Source: Oceanospirillaceae bacterium (GTDB taxonomy: Bacteria > Pseudomonadota > Gammaproteobacteria > Pseudomonadales > Litoribrevibacteraceae). From it: a DNA stretch of 64,000 nucleotides. The notes beneath the pieces were generated by a model. That model saw only the letters and a list, made by a program, of their open reading frames with translations. It was not told where the DNA came from and ran no database searches. A program made the translations under genes and the position numbers. Positions within the stretch are counted from its first letter, which is position 1, and every line of letters begins with the position of its first letter. Where the stretch lies: assembly GCA_015665455.1 (NCBI GenBank), contig JADFAD010000006.1, forward strand, positions 1,054,001-1,118,000, read 5' to 3'. Below, in pieces: positions 17,518-27,588 of the stretch.

Positions 17518-17586
17518 CTTAAGGCTTTCTTATCAAATAATTAAAAAAACACCTTTTTCTGGCCTTTTCCTTAAGGTTTTCTTAAG
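17518..17586. promoter_or_regulatory. Two PmrA/QseB-type binding repeats in a divergent promoter
   Basis: Site A, 17518-17534, reads CTTAAG-N5-CTTATC. Site B, 17570-17586, reads CTTAAG-N5-CTTAAG exactly. The 11-bp periodicity of CTTAA-type hexamers is the known recognition pattern of PmrA/QseB-like OmpR-family regulators. Site A lies 60 bp before the hemolysin-family start and site B about 70 bp before the response-regulator start. The encoded regulator is therefore a likely controller of both directions (inference). Confidence 0.7.
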
Positions 17587-17655
17587 GTTTCTTTCAGACT
17601 ATGTGCACATAGATTCACGCGTATAGAAGTACAAGAGCGAGTAAAGACAAAGACT

Positions 17656-18348
17656 ATGAATTTATTATTGGTTGAAGATGACCAGCTATTGGGTCAAGGC
17701 ATTGAAATCACCCTTCGTAATGAAGGCTATCAAGTGGATTGGGTTCGTGATGGACAAGTTGCATTGGATACCTTATTAAAAAGTGCAAACCAATACGATG
17801 CATTAGTACTGGATCTCGGTTTGCCAACGCTGGACGGCATTCAGGTCTTGTCGAAAGCTCGACGAGAAGGCATCGAATTACCGACGCTTATCTTGACCGC
17901 TCGAGACAGCATTGAACAAAAGGTAGAAGGTCTAGACTCCGGCGCAGACGATTACTTAGTAAAACCCTTTGAAATTCAAGAGCTGTATGCTCGATTACGC
18001 GTGATGATGCGCCGCCAACAAGGGCGCACTCAAACACTCATTGAACACAATGGCTTGACCGTAAACCCAACCTCAATGCAAGTTTGGTTTAATGAAGAAA
18101 CCATCACGTTAACCCGTAAGGAATATTTACTGTTGCTTGAGCTGGTGTCGAATGCCGGTCGCGTACAAACACGAGATCACCTAGAACAAACCCTATACGG
18201 TCTCGACGAAGACGTAGAAAGCAACGCCTTAGAAGTGCATGTCCATAAATTAAGAAAAAAGCTCACCAACGATTTCATTAAAACCAAACGTGGTGTGGGC
18301 TATATCATCAATAAAGAGCACGTGAATAAAGAGAACACGAATAAATGA
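17656..18348 (+). CDS. OmpR-family response regulator (QseB/PmrA-like)
   Basis: A 230-residue response regulator. Receiver residues include E7-D8-D9, phospho-acceptor D53 in V-L-D-L-G-L-P, T in L-T-A-R (about 82) and K near 104 in L-V-K-P-F. The C-terminal winged-helix domain has L-T-R-K-E-Y-L-L-L and S-N-A-L-E-V-H-V-H-K-L-R-K-K-L, typical of QseB/PmrA/TctD. The stop overlaps the kinase start (ATGA). The CTTAAG repeats upstream suggest autoregulation. The tail carries a short N-K-E-repeat after the DNA-binding domain. Confidence 0.92.
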   Translation: MNLLLVEDDQLLGQGIEITLRNEGYQVDWVRDGQVALDTLLKSANQYDALVLDLGLPTLDGIQVLSKARREGIELPTLILTARDSIEQKVEGLDSGADDYLVKPFEIQELYARLRVMMRRQQGRTQTLIEHNGLTVNPTSMQVWFNEETITLTRKEYLLLLELVSNAGRVQTRDHLEQTLYGLDEDVESNALEVHVHKLRKKLTNDFIKTKRGVGYIINKEHVNKENTNK

Positions 18349-19784
18349 AGTCCATCCGAAGTTTTTTACTTGTCTCCGTTTTGGGCGTCGTCGTCCTGTG
18401 CTTACTGATCTTTTCAGCCGCGACTTACTTCGAAACCAAGCACGAAGTAGAAGAAATCTACGACGCGCAATTGGCTCAGTCTGCACGGTTGATTCATACC
18501 CTCGCCTTGAAGAACCTACCTCCTCGCGCAAGCATCACTGAACCTATTGTCTTTACTGACGATAAAGTCATCGACAGCCTACTGGTCGATCAAGAAGAAG
18601 GCGACGACGATACCAATGAGCTCTTATCACAAGGTCACCTTTACGAAACCAAATTGGCGTATCAACTTTGGACAACGTCGGGCCAGCTATTGCTTCGTTC
18701 CAGTAACGCCCCAAGTGAAATGATTACGGCCCAATCCGAAGGGTTCACTACCGTTTGGTTTGATAAACGAGATTGGCGTACTTTCACTCTGGAAGACAAA
18801 CAACACGATGCTTTTTTTGTAGCCGCCGAGCATCTGCACCTTAGAAATGAACTGGTCGAAGGCATCACCAATAAGGTCATTTTGCCATACCTGATTGGCA
18901 TTCCACTGCTGATTATCGTGCTTTGGCAATTAATCGGTCGAGGCTTAGCCCCCTTAGTCGGTATCAGACAGGCCATTCAAAACCGTTCCCCTGAAAACCT
19001 AGACCAGATACACGTTGCGGAGTTGGCCACTGAACTGCAGCCCGTAGAAACCGCATTAAATACCTTATTTCAGCGGCTCGGTGCTGCCATAGAACGAGAA
19101 AAGTCCTTCACTGACGATGCGGCCCATGAATTAAGAACGCCTTTAGCCACCATCAAATTACACGCACAAAACGCACTCGCCAGTAAAACTGAACTGGATC
19201 GAGATGTAAGTTTAGGGTTATTGGATAAATCAGTAGATCAGGCAACTCGTACCATCGAACAATTATTGCAACTGGCGCGACTGCAATCCATTGACCGATA
19301 CAAAGAGCGCGAGCTGGTTCAATTGGATAAAATCGCCAGAAACCAAATAGCACAACTCGACCCTTTAATTGAAGAACGTCAACAGGAGTTCGACTTCGCA
19401 TACCCCACACCTCTGAATGCGATTCAGGGCAATGACATCTTATTAGGGTTGCTGATGCGGAACATCATTGAGAATGCCTGTTTATATACCCCCGAGCAGG
19501 GAAAAATACGCTTAAGCATCAAACAAGCAATAGGGAACACCCAACTGATTATTGAAGACTCAGGGATTGGCGTTTCGGAAGAAGCGTACCAAACCATTTT
19601 CCAGCGTTTTCATCGTGAACGTCCCGGCGATACTGTGGGGGCTGGGCTAGGATTATCCATTGTCAGCCGCATCGCTGAACTACACCACGCGCTTATCAAA
19701 CCGGTTGAGCACAAATCTCCAGAATACAGCGGGTTTGGTTTGGTGATTGAATTTCCTAATAAACAGGAAATAAAAAACAAATAA
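18345..19784 (+). CDS. Sensor histidine kinase (QseC/PmrB-like)
   Basis: A 479-residue inner-membrane kinase with two helices (about 8-25 and 180-200) enclosing a 150-residue periplasmic sensor domain. The H-box H-E-L-R-T-P has H261; the N-box is N-I-I-E-N-A, the G1 box D-S-G-I-G-V and the G2 box G-A-G-L-G-L-S. The sensor domain is rich in acidic residues (D-Q-E-E-G-D-D-D), which would fit metal or cationic ligand sensing but proves nothing. It is co-translated with the response regulator. The signal is unknown; QseC homologues respond to different cues. Confidence 0.9.
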   Translation: MKSIRSFLLVSVLGVVVLCLLIFSAATYFETKHEVEEIYDAQLAQSARLIHTLALKNLPPRASITEPIVFTDDKVIDSLLVDQEEGDDDTNELLSQGHLYETKLAYQLWTTSGQLLLRSSNAPSEMITAQSEGFTTVWFDKRDWRTFTLEDKQHDAFFVAAEHLHLRNELVEGITNKVILPYLIGIPLLIIVLWQLIGRGLAPLVGIRQAIQNRSPENLDQIHVAELATELQPVETALNTLFQRLGAAIEREKSFTDDAAHELRTPLATIKLHAQNALASKTELDRDVSLGLLDKSVDQATRTIEQLLQLARLQSIDRYKERELVQLDKIARNQIAQLDPLIEERQQEFDFAYPTPLNAIQGNDILLGLLMRNIIENACLYTPEQGKIRLSIKQAIGNTQLIIEDSGIGVSEEAYQTIFQRFHRERPGDTVGAGLGLSIVSRIAELHHALIKPVEHKSPEYSGFGLVIEFPNKQEIKNK

Positions 19785-19810
19785 GTCGTCAACCCGTACA
19801 CAATGAATAC

Positions 19811-19838
19811 ACCGTAACCTCCGATATTAGGTTACGGT
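19811..19838. terminator. Hairpin between convergent kinase and reductase genes
   Basis: A 10-bp stem (19811-19820 with 19829-19838) closes an 8-nt loop between convergent genes. There is no long U-run on either strand, so it is a probable bidirectional 3'-end structure. Confidence 0.55.
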
Positions 19839-19849
19839 GCGCACCGACC

Positions 19850-20884
19850 TCAACTTACAGACTGAAGTCGCGAACCTAGACTTTCATTCTCGACGCTCGC
19901 TTGTAAGAAGCGATCTCTATCATGTGGCGCGTCAAAGTCCAACTTAGGGCCGACGGGGACGATGCCTGTAGGATTAATATTGCGATGACTATGGAAATAA
20001 TGGCGCTTAATGTGTTCCATATTTACGGTCTCTTTCACACCTTCGACTTGATACAACTCACGCAGGTAGTTTGAGATATTTGGGTAATCAATCAAACGTT
20101 GTTTGTTCGTCTTAAAGTGGCTGTAGTACACGGCGTCAAAACGAATCAAAGTAGTAAACAAACGCCAATCAGCTTCGGTTAATTGGTTTCCCGCCATATA
20201 CCTCTGTGATTCAAGAGTTGCTTCCACCCAATCTAGCGCATCAAATAGCTCGTTATAAGCTTCTCGATAAGCTGTTTCACTGGTCGCAAAGCCGGATTTA
20301 TACACACCATTGCTAATCGCATGATAAACACGTGCATTTACACGACCAATTTCCTCTCTCAAGGACTCCGGATAGAAGTCCAACGTATTACCCGTCAGGC
20401 CATTGAATGCAGAGTTAAACATACGAATGATCTCTGATGATTCATTGCTGACGATGGTTTCCGTTTTTTTATCCCACAACACAGGCACTGTTACTCGCCC
20501 TGTGTAATCAAGCTTGGCTTTGGTGTAAACCTGATGCATGAAGCTAAACCCATACAAAGGGTCATTCACTTTGTTGTCCGGATAAGACGTAAGCTCCCAT
20601 CCATTGCCCAGCATATCTGGGTTTACTACGGTGACATCAATGTAATCGTTCAGTCCTTTCAATGCGCGGAAGATCAAGGTTCTGTGAGCCCAAGGACACG
20701 CCAAAGAGACATATAAATGATAACGGCCCTTCTCTGCCTTAAAGCCAGCTTCGCCTGATACCCCTGCGTCACCGTCCGCCGTTATCCAGCTATGAAACTT
20801 GCTTTCTTCTCGAACAAACTTACCGTTTGACGACTCTGTGTCATACCACTGATCAACCCATTGACCATTCACTAATAAACCCAT
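19850..20884 (-). CDS. yqjG: Glutathionyl-hydroquinone reductase (Xi-class glutathione transferase)
   Basis: A 344-residue omega/Xi-like GST. The catalytic cysteine is C63 in S-L-A-C-P-W-A-H-R, followed by the family pattern V-N-P-D-M-L-G-N-G-W and later V-P-V-L-W-D-K and E-S-S-E-I-I-R-M-F. Length fits E. coli YqjG (about 330). Known reaction: glutathione-dependent reduction of glutathionyl-hydroquinones in the cytoplasm. An AGGAGAA ribosome site precedes the ATG. The DoxX gene lies 36 bp upstream on the same strand, so they are probably one operon. Confidence 0.93.
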   Translation of the reverse strand: MGLLVNGQWVDQWYDTESSNGKFVREESKFHSWITADGDAGVSGEAGFKAEKGRYHLYVSLACPWAHRTLIFRALKGLNDYIDVTVVNPDMLGNGWELTSYPDNKVNDPLYGFSFMHQVYTKAKLDYTGRVTVPVLWDKKTETIVSNESSEIIRMFNSAFNGLTGNTLDFYPESLREEIGRVNARVYHAISNGVYKSGFATSETAYREAYNELFDALDWVEATLESQRYMAGNQLTEADWRLFTTLIRFDAVYYSHFKTNKQRLIDYPNISNYLRELYQVEGVKETVNMEHIKRHYFHSHRNINPTGIVPVGPKLDFDAPHDRDRFLQASVENESLGSRLQSVS

Positions 20885-20920
20885 GATGTATTCTCCTATG
20901 TGATTACTTGGTTAATGGTC

Positions 20921-21385
20921 TTAAACAGACGTTTTAAGACGAGATGAAATGAAGTTATCCACAGACAGACTGCCCGCGCCAGCAAACACAATAGAAACCG
21001 CAGCCGCTAACAAGGCCAAACCAAACTCATAGCCGTTGTTGCTTAAGAACAATCCATTCTCTAAATGCACCGTGACAATCGCAATGATCATCGTAAACGC
21101 AGCTACCACCGCTGCAGGTCGAGCAAGAAACCCCAAGATCAAAGCAAGTCCACCAAAGAATTCTGCAGACCCCGCCAAAAGCGCCATGAGTAATCCAGGT
21201 TCTAAACCAATAGACGCCATCCATTGACCAGTGCCCTCTAACCCGTAGCCACCAAAGACGCCAAACAGCTTTTGGGCACCGTGAGCCAGTAGAATGATAC
21301 CCACGGGTAGTCGAAGGGATAATGCAGCGATGCCTGCATCAGAAGAAAGTAGTTTAGTGATGTTCTGCTTTGTAATAATAGCCAT
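20921..21385 (-). CDS. DoxX family membrane protein
   Basis: A 154-residue protein with four hydrophobic segments. It has the DoxX pattern L-R-L-P-V-G-I-I-L-L-A-H-G-A-Q-K-L-F near 24-41 and G-S-A-E-F-F-G-G-L-A-L-I-L-G near 72-85. Members are often found with GST or oxidoreductase genes and implicated in redox stress; biochemical function is not established. It forms a two-gene unit with the glutathionyl-hydroquinone reductase, and has a GGAGAG ribosome site. Confidence 0.88.
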   Translation of the reverse strand: MAIITKQNITKLLSSDAGIAALSLRLPVGIILLAHGAQKLFGVFGGYGLEGTGQWMASIGLEPGLLMALLAGSAEFFGGLALILGFLARPAAVVAAFTMIIAIVTVHLENGLFLSNNGYEFGLALLAAAVSIVFAGAGSLSVDNFISSRLKTSV

Positions 21386-21491
21386 GATGTCTCTCCGAAT
21401 CGTTTGCTTGATTGCTTAAGAGACATACTAACCATCGAATAAATCAATTAAAAATAAGTAAAATAGACAAAACCAATCTATTTATTAGATA

Positions 21492-24400
21492 CTACATACT
21501 GAGCGCCTTAGAGTCATCCCCATTTAGAGGTTGACTGTCTTCAGGCTCAGACCCGCTAAAAAAGCGCTTAATATCTTCTAATATCAAGTAATGACACGGG
21601 ATTAAGATCAAAGTAATGAACGTTGCAAACAGTACCCCAAAACCCAGCGAGATCGCCATAGGAATCAAGAACTGAGCTTGAGTACTGGTTTCAAAAAGCA
21701 AGGGAAGAAGCCCTAAAAATGTGGTCAGCGACGTGAGTATGACCGGTCTGAAACGCGCAGCACCAGACTCACGCACCGCATCAGAAATCGACACGCCTTC
21801 TTCTTTTACTTTACGATTCACAAAGTCCACCAACACCAAGCTGTCGTTCACCACAATGCCGACCAAGGCCATCATTCCCATAATGCTCATGATGGATAAA
21901 TCCACCCCCATCAACCAATGTCCAAAGACCGCCCCCACCAATGAGAAAGGAATCACCGACATCACAATGAATGGCTGACTGTAAGAAGCAAAAGGAATGG
22001 CAAGCAACGCGTAGATAGCAAAGAGAACAATAGCGCCACCCCAAACGATGGTACTGAGAGAATCCCGTTGTTCTGCGGCTTCACCTTCCAGTGTCACGTC
22101 CACGGTTGGATATTGATTGCTCAACTCGTCTAAATACGCCAGTAAATCTTCACTTAATAAAGTCATGTTGACGCTGGTTTTATCAATGTCTGCAATCACA
22201 TTAACCGAACGCTGTTGATCCACATGATAGATGGCCGATGGAGAACGTCCCCACTTGACCGTAGCAATGTCTCCGAAGCGAGCTTCAGCGCCAGAATCCG
22301 TAGCAATCAGAAGCTCTTCTAAATCCGCCAGCGACGCTCGTTCATCCTGTGGATAACGCACCATGACCCGAATGTCATCACGCAGTCGCTGAATGCGTTG
22401 CGCTTCTTTACCGTAGAACGCTTCACGAACTTGTCGTGTCACCTGCTGAAGATTAAAGCCTAGCAATTCTGCTTCCGGCTTTAAGGTAATCTGAAGCTCC
22501 TGCTTTCCATCCGATAAATTATCACTGATGTCGAAAACGCCATCGTAAGTCGTTAATTTATCTTTTATTTTATCGGCCACCGCAGACAAGGCACCAATAT
22601 CTTGGCTAATTAGCTGCACATCAAGTGGATCACCCGGCCGCCCAATTTCTGCTCGAAAATTCAATTGATCAATCCCCACCACTGGGCCTATGGCCTCCCG
22701 CCATTCACGAACCAACGTAGCACTGTCGACTCTTAGCGTTCGGTTTTCCGGCGGCGTGATTTCAAAACGAACCGCTCCCACATTACTCTGTCCAGAACCA
22801 CCACCACGCGACACACCTTCAGTTGCCAATATGTTTTCAATGATGCTTTCCCCAGACACTGGATCGATGTATTTGTTCTGAAGCTCAACAGCGGCGTGTT
22901 CAATACGTTGTACGACAAACTGAGTTTCAATCAGTGGTGTCCCTTCTTGCATCGTTAAACTGGCTTTGGCCGTTTCACTCTGAATACGAGGGAAGAACAC
23001 AAATCGCGTCCAGCCTTCCGAAATCAAAGAGATGGTCACCATAAACACACACACAAAGCTAAACCACGTCAGGTAACGACGATTCAATGCTTTGTTCACG
23101 ACTGGTCGATAAACACGATCAACAAAGGTCGTCATACCGTCCGCAAAAAACTGCTGGAATCGAACCGCTTTCGGAGGTTGACCTCCGTAATCTTTGATTT
23201 GCTTAATGTGTTTTAAATGGGCAGGTAAAATTAGCTTACTTTCTAGAAGCGAGAACAACAAAACTGGAATCACAACAAAAGCCACTTGTTCAAACAAAAC
23301 ACTCAAGCGACCTTCAATGAACAAAAATGGCATGAAGGCGACAACCGTCGTCAGAATGCCAAAAATAACAGGCACGGCAACTTCCCGAGTGCCATTGATC
23401 GCAGCAGTTAGTCCATCAGGATCACGCGTGTAATGGCTATAAATATTCTCACCCGTAACAATGGCATCGTCTACCACCAACCCAAGTACCAGAATAAAAC
23501 CAAACAAACTCAAAATATTGATCGTGACACCGAACACCGGCATTAGAGCCATCGCGCCCATGAAAGTCACAGGAATACCAATTACCACCCAAAACGCAAT
23601 GACCGGTCTTAAAAACAACGCCAACAAAATGGATACTAACAAAGCACCTTGCCAAGCGTTGGTGAGCAACGTTTGAACACGGGCCTTTACAATCGTTGAA
23701 TCATCGTCCCAAATGCCCATTTCCACGTTTGGGGGATAGCGATAGCGATTATCCTCAATGTACTGATGTACTACATCCGACACCGCTATCGCACTTTCAT
23801 CTCCCACGCGATAAACGTTAACAACCGCAGCCAACTTACCGTTGAATCGCGTAAAAATAGGGTCTTCTTCAAAGCCATCATCAATGGTCGCTAACTCATC
23901 CAACGTGAGTTCCGATCCATCCTCATACCGTTTCACGACAATACGAGCAAACTGTCCGTAGTAATACGCTTGAGCTTTGGCTCGAAGCAAAATTTCTCCG
24001 GACGCAGTGCGAATCCGTCCAGCAGATAGATCCAACGATTGACCATCAATGGCCGAAGCCACATCACTGATCGTTACACCGTACTCTCTCAGTTTATCTT
24101 CAGAAACCTCAATGCCTATTTCATACGGTCGGATGCCTTGTAGATCCGTTTGCGTCAATCCCGGTAAGCGTAACAACTCATCACGCACCTGACGTGCTAA
24201 TTGATTAAGCTCTTTCTCATCCAGATCGCCAGAAACCACCAAACTGAGTACTTCTCGCTTAATCAAAGGTCGCTCAACAATCGGGCGTTCGGCATCCACT
24301 GGTAACGTAGATAATGCATCCACTCGGGACTTAATATCATTCAATAGCTTTTGAGGATCTTCACCTGAACGGACTTCAGCCGTTACCGTGACCGCCCCTT

Positions 24401-24653
24401 CAACGGATCGAGACGTGAGTTTTTCAATCTCAGGCAGATCCGCGATCGACTCTTCAATCTGATTGGCGATCCCTGTTTCCATATCCTCCGGCGTAGCGGC
24501 CGGATAGCTCACTGAGACATTAACGGTTTCCAACTCAAAACTGGGGAAAACCTCTACCGGAATCACACGAACTAATGAATACATACCAGCAATGACGATG
24601 GCAGCAAGCAATAGATTGGCAGCGACGTGATTTCTTGCGAACCAAGCGATCAT
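21492..24653 (-). CDS. RND efflux pump, inner-membrane transporter (AcrB superfamily)
   Basis: A 1053-residue transporter with the duplicated RND architecture: helix 1, a large periplasmic loop, helices 2-6, helix 7, a second loop and helices 8-12. The proton-relay acidic pair is visible in helix 4 (G-L-V-V-D-D-A-I-V). The N-terminus M-I-A-W-F-A-R-N-H-V-A-A-N-L-L is typical of VexH/MexW-like marine subgroups. Expected role: proton-driven export of drugs, fatty acids or bile-like compounds. It is overlapped by the adaptor gene stop (ATGA), last gene of the three-gene operon. Confidence 0.93.
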   Translation of the reverse strand: MIAWFARNHVAANLLLAAIVIAGMYSLVRVIPVEVFPSFELETVNVSVSYPAATPEDMETGIANQIEESIADLPEIEKLTSRSVEGAVTVTAEVRSGEDPQKLLNDIKSRVDALSTLPVDAERPIVERPLIKREVLSLVVSGDLDEKELNQLARQVRDELLRLPGLTQTDLQGIRPYEIGIEVSEDKLREYGVTISDVASAIDGQSLDLSAGRIRTASGEILLRAKAQAYYYGQFARIVVKRYEDGSELTLDELATIDDGFEEDPIFTRFNGKLAAVVNVYRVGDESAIAVSDVVHQYIEDNRYRYPPNVEMGIWDDDSTIVKARVQTLLTNAWQGALLVSILLALFLRPVIAFWVVIGIPVTFMGAMALMPVFGVTINILSLFGFILVLGLVVDDAIVTGENIYSHYTRDPDGLTAAINGTREVAVPVIFGILTTVVAFMPFLFIEGRLSVLFEQVAFVVIPVLLFSLLESKLILPAHLKHIKQIKDYGGQPPKAVRFQQFFADGMTTFVDRVYRPVVNKALNRRYLTWFSFVCVFMVTISLISEGWTRFVFFPRIQSETAKASLTMQEGTPLIETQFVVQRIEHAAVELQNKYIDPVSGESIIENILATEGVSRGGGSGQSNVGAVRFEITPPENRTLRVDSATLVREWREAIGPVVGIDQLNFRAEIGRPGDPLDVQLISQDIGALSAVADKIKDKLTTYDGVFDISDNLSDGKQELQITLKPEAELLGFNLQQVTRQVREAFYGKEAQRIQRLRDDIRVMVRYPQDERASLADLEELLIATDSGAEARFGDIATVKWGRSPSAIYHVDQQRSVNVIADIDKTSVNMTLLSEDLLAYLDELSNQYPTVDVTLEGEAAEQRDSLSTIVWGGAIVLFAIYALLAIPFASYSQPFIVMSVIPFSLVGAVFGHWLMGVDLSIMSIMGMMALVGIVVNDSLVLVDFVNRKVKEEGVSISDAVRESGAARFRPVILTSLTTFLGLLPLLFETSTQAQFLIPMAISLGFGVLFATFITLILIPCHYLILEDIKRFFSGSEPEDSQPLNGDDSKALSM

Positions 24654-25933
24654 AGATCAGCCCTCAATTCTCCATCATCGTTTGATTGGGGCACAGCGAT
24701 TGAGTTCTTAGCCTTAAGGCCATTTTCCACATCACGTTGAGGCTTATTCTGTAGATCTTGACCATCTCGTAACATCACGGTTACTTTGGTTCCAGTGATC
24801 ACGTTGCCTAAAGGCGTGGTGTTAATTTCTTCGCCCACCTGAATCCCATCACGTATAACCACTACATTCTCATCACGCCAAATCACACCAACGGCTTGTT
24901 TTTGTAATCGCTGCTCGACCACTTTCCAAACGTACCCACCATCAACCAACGCTTGACGAGGCAGAGTGATCACATTCGACAACACTTTCCCTTCGATATT
25001 CGCAGTCACAAAATCACCTGGCAGCAAAGGCCATTGGGTCGTTTGTTTCTGATTAGGGGTTACTTCAGCAATGAGTTGAATTTGTCGGCTTTGGCCATCC
25101 ACAGTACCGCTGTAACGAACAATTCGAGCCGACCACATCAAGCTTTGGCTACGCTGTTCTGTCGATAATAATACCTGAGAGGCGTCTGCATTTTGATCTT
25201 GAAACGCCCCCCAATCCAACATCGAACGCCAGCTGGCAGATATCGGTAGGCTGACTTCCAACACGCTCCCCGCCAGTTCAGCCACCGCATTACCCGGGCT
25301 TAAGTAATGCCCCAAGTCTGCAGACTGCGCCAATACAAATCCATCAAATGGCGCGCGCAGTTGTGTTCTTTCCAAGTCCAACTTGGCTTTTTCTAACTGA
25401 GCTTGAGCAGACACCAACTCAGCTTCCGCTGCGGCCAATTGCGGTTTACGAAGTACCAAATCCGGTGGTTCTGATGCATTAGGCAACGAGCCAGCCAGTC
25501 GCTTCCAGTCTCGTAATGCCTGATCTGCTCTTGCTTGCTCTTCTTCCTGTGCCAATTGCGCTTGGTTCAAGTTGGCTTGTGCCAACTTCACTTCTACTTG
25601 ATAGTCTCTTGGATCAATGGTGATTAGCCAATCTCCTTGTTGAAACCTCGCGCCCTTACGAAAATGTTCCGACACCGCAACCACAGTCCCCGAGACTTCT
25701 GCAGCTAAGGTGGATTCAATCTGCGGATTAATTAACCCTCTACTTGGAAAAATCGTCTGATAGTCACCAGAAACCGCCGTAATGGTTTCCACTTGTAACG
25801 CGGGTTCAGGCCGTTGTGCCCGCTTTTTTACTTCCGGCTTAAAATACGATAGGCCATATAAAATACCAGCGGTGATAACTAATACCGTAAGGGGTAAAAC
25901 GACTTTTTTTACACGAGTAGAACCACTAACCAT
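24650..25933 (-). CDS. RND efflux periplasmic adaptor (membrane fusion protein)
   Basis: About 427 residues. An N-terminal membrane anchor (about 10-28) is followed by a lipoyl-like half, a helical hairpin rich in Ala/Gln/Leu (about 115-195) and a barrel domain, the usual HlyD/AcrA-family plan. It bridges the inner-membrane pump and the outer-membrane factor. I prefer the ATG at 25931-25933, with AAGGAG ten bases upstream, over an upstream in-frame GTG. It overlaps the outer-membrane-factor gene by eight bases and the pump gene by four, so all three are co-translated. Confidence 0.9.
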   Translation of the reverse strand: MVSGSTRVKKVVLPLTVLVITAGILYGLSYFKPEVKKRAQRPEPALQVETITAVSGDYQTIFPSRGLINPQIESTLAAEVSGTVVAVSEHFRKGARFQQGDWLITIDPRDYQVEVKLAQANLNQAQLAQEEEQARADQALRDWKRLAGSLPNASEPPDLVLRKPQLAAAEAELVSAQAQLEKAKLDLERTQLRAPFDGFVLAQSADLGHYLSPGNAVAELAGSVLEVSLPISASWRSMLDWGAFQDQNADASQVLLSTEQRSQSLMWSARIVRYSGTVDGQSRQIQLIAEVTPNQKQTTQWPLLPGDFVTANIEGKVLSNVITLPRQALVDGGYVWKVVEQRLQKQAVGVIWRDENVVVIRDGIQVGEEINTTPLGNVITGTKVTVMLRDGQDLQNKPQRDVENGLKAKNSIAVPQSNDDGELRADL

Positions 25934-27329
25934 CAGAAGGAAGCTCCTTAAATTCACCGCCCAGTGCTTGGTGTAATTGAATTCGATTTTGGAAATACAG
26001 CACTTCTAACTGCATTTTTCGGCTGGTACGATCAAATGCCGTACGCTGCGCTTGCAGCCATGTATTTAGATTTTCCAGACCGGCTAAATAACTCTCAAAC
26101 GCCTGCTGCTCTGCTTGCTTGGACACCAACACCGTTTCTTTGGCCGACGCTAACTGTTGAGCAATCAAATAATCGTTATCGATGGCTTGTTCCACTTCAG
26201 AAAATGCGTTCAACGCGGTTTGCCGGTAATCTGCTATTGAGGCTTCTAACAGGTATTGCTGACGCTGTTCTTCCGCTTCCAGCTTCCCCGCATTAAACAC
26301 TGGAGCCGTAATCCCTCCTAGCGCATTCCAAATCAATTCGTCGCCTCGTAAGACATCCGATAAGTTGCTACTGGTCGCACCAACGCTGGCGGTTAAAGTA
26401 AACCTAGGTAACCGATTACCACCAGCAACAAGCACTTCAGATTGCTGACTCAAGACATCTGAATACGCAGCTTGTACGTCCGGTCTACGCTCCAACAACT
26501 GCGAGCTTAAACCGGCTTTCAGAGCAACCATCTCGGTGGGTAGTTGGTCTGGGATGTCTGAAATCAACGACGGATAACGACCCAATAACAACGACATCTG
26601 TCGCAAGGCTTGATTCAAGGTTTGTTTTTTCTCAAGGGTTTCTGTTTGACCGTTAATCCATTCCGCGCGTGCCGAATACACATCCAAGGCTTCACGAATC
26701 CCAGTACTAAAACCATCTTCAATCACCGCTAAACTGTCTTTCAGGCTTTTTTCCTGAGCTTTGGCCAAAGCATACTGGCGTTTGGCCTCAATGGTATTTA
26801 ACCAATCCGTAGAGACTTGCGCAGCAAGCGACATCTTCGCCCAATGATACAACTGCTGTTGCTGTTGAGCGGTCATTAGAGCCGCGTGTTCTGCATCTGA
26901 TAAGCGCCCCCAAACGTCCAACTCCCAGCTTAAATCTAATCCAAGAGAAAATTGATTGGTCGTTTCTCCAAACGTGGACCGAGCTCGATTGCCGTCCAAT
27001 GACGCTTCAATTTCAGGCAATAACTCACCCGTAGCAATTCGGGCTTGAGAACGAGCGGCTTGCCACCGAGCCGCCGTTGCTTTGAGATCCTGACTGTTCG
27101 CTAACGCTTCAGAAATCAACTTATCAAGCTGGGGCGACTGAATGATGTCGTGCCAGACCGTTCTCACTTCCTCTGAATCTGAGCCCTGCCATTGAGCAGG
27201 AATGCTTGTCTCAGAAAGTGAATTGGGCGTGGTTTGATCCGTCAGGGTTTGGCCAATCGTCGAACACCCTGACAACAAGGTAATCAACACCCCACTGAGC
27301 AGAGATAGCGCTGGTTTATTCAATTGCAT
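25926..27329 (-). CDS. RND efflux outer-membrane factor (NodT/OprM-like lipoprotein)
   Basis: A 467-residue lipoprotein. The signal peptide ends in the lipobox L-L-S-G-C (C22). Two repeated TolC-type helical halves follow, with the motifs L-D-L-S-W-E-L-D-V-W-G-R and E-R-R-P-D-V-Q-A-A characteristic of NodT-family factors. It forms the outer-membrane channel for the adaptor and pump encoded downstream. As first gene of the operon it is read from the 27330-27588 region, where I see no regulator gene or clear operator. Confidence 0.92.
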   Translation of the reverse strand: MQLNKPALSLLSGVLITLLSGCSTIGQTLTDQTTPNSLSETSIPAQWQGSDSEEVRTVWHDIIQSPQLDKLISEALANSQDLKATAARWQAARSQARIATGELLPEIEASLDGNRARSTFGETTNQFSLGLDLSWELDVWGRLSDAEHAALMTAQQQQQLYHWAKMSLAAQVSTDWLNTIEAKRQYALAKAQEKSLKDSLAVIEDGFSTGIREALDVYSARAEWINGQTETLEKKQTLNQALRQMSLLLGRYPSLISDIPDQLPTEMVALKAGLSSQLLERRPDVQAAYSDVLSQQSEVLVAGGNRLPRFTLTASVGATSSNLSDVLRGDELIWNALGGITAPVFNAGKLEAEEQRQQYLLEASIADYRQTALNAFSEVEQAIDNDYLIAQQLASAKETVLVSKQAEQQAFESYLAGLENLNTWLQAQRTAFDRTSRKMQLEVLYFQNRIQLHQALGGEFKELPSDG

Positions 27330-27588
27330 AGGTCGTTAATGTCACGATAAGAATACGATTATATTAATAATTAGTGCTATGGAAACACAGCCCAAAACCT
27401 AAGTGTAGAGCCTTTACAGTTCTTTAAATTGATCAAGGGGAGTTACACAAGCGTTACAGATAGGAGGTAGATAAACTGCACGCGAAAAGGTTCCCCGTCG
27501 GAGAATTTAACCAAAGAAGGAATAAATTTCCATCGCGCGTCAATTACTTGTCTATAGTTTTCTTTCAGACGAGTTTCAGGAGGATTTT

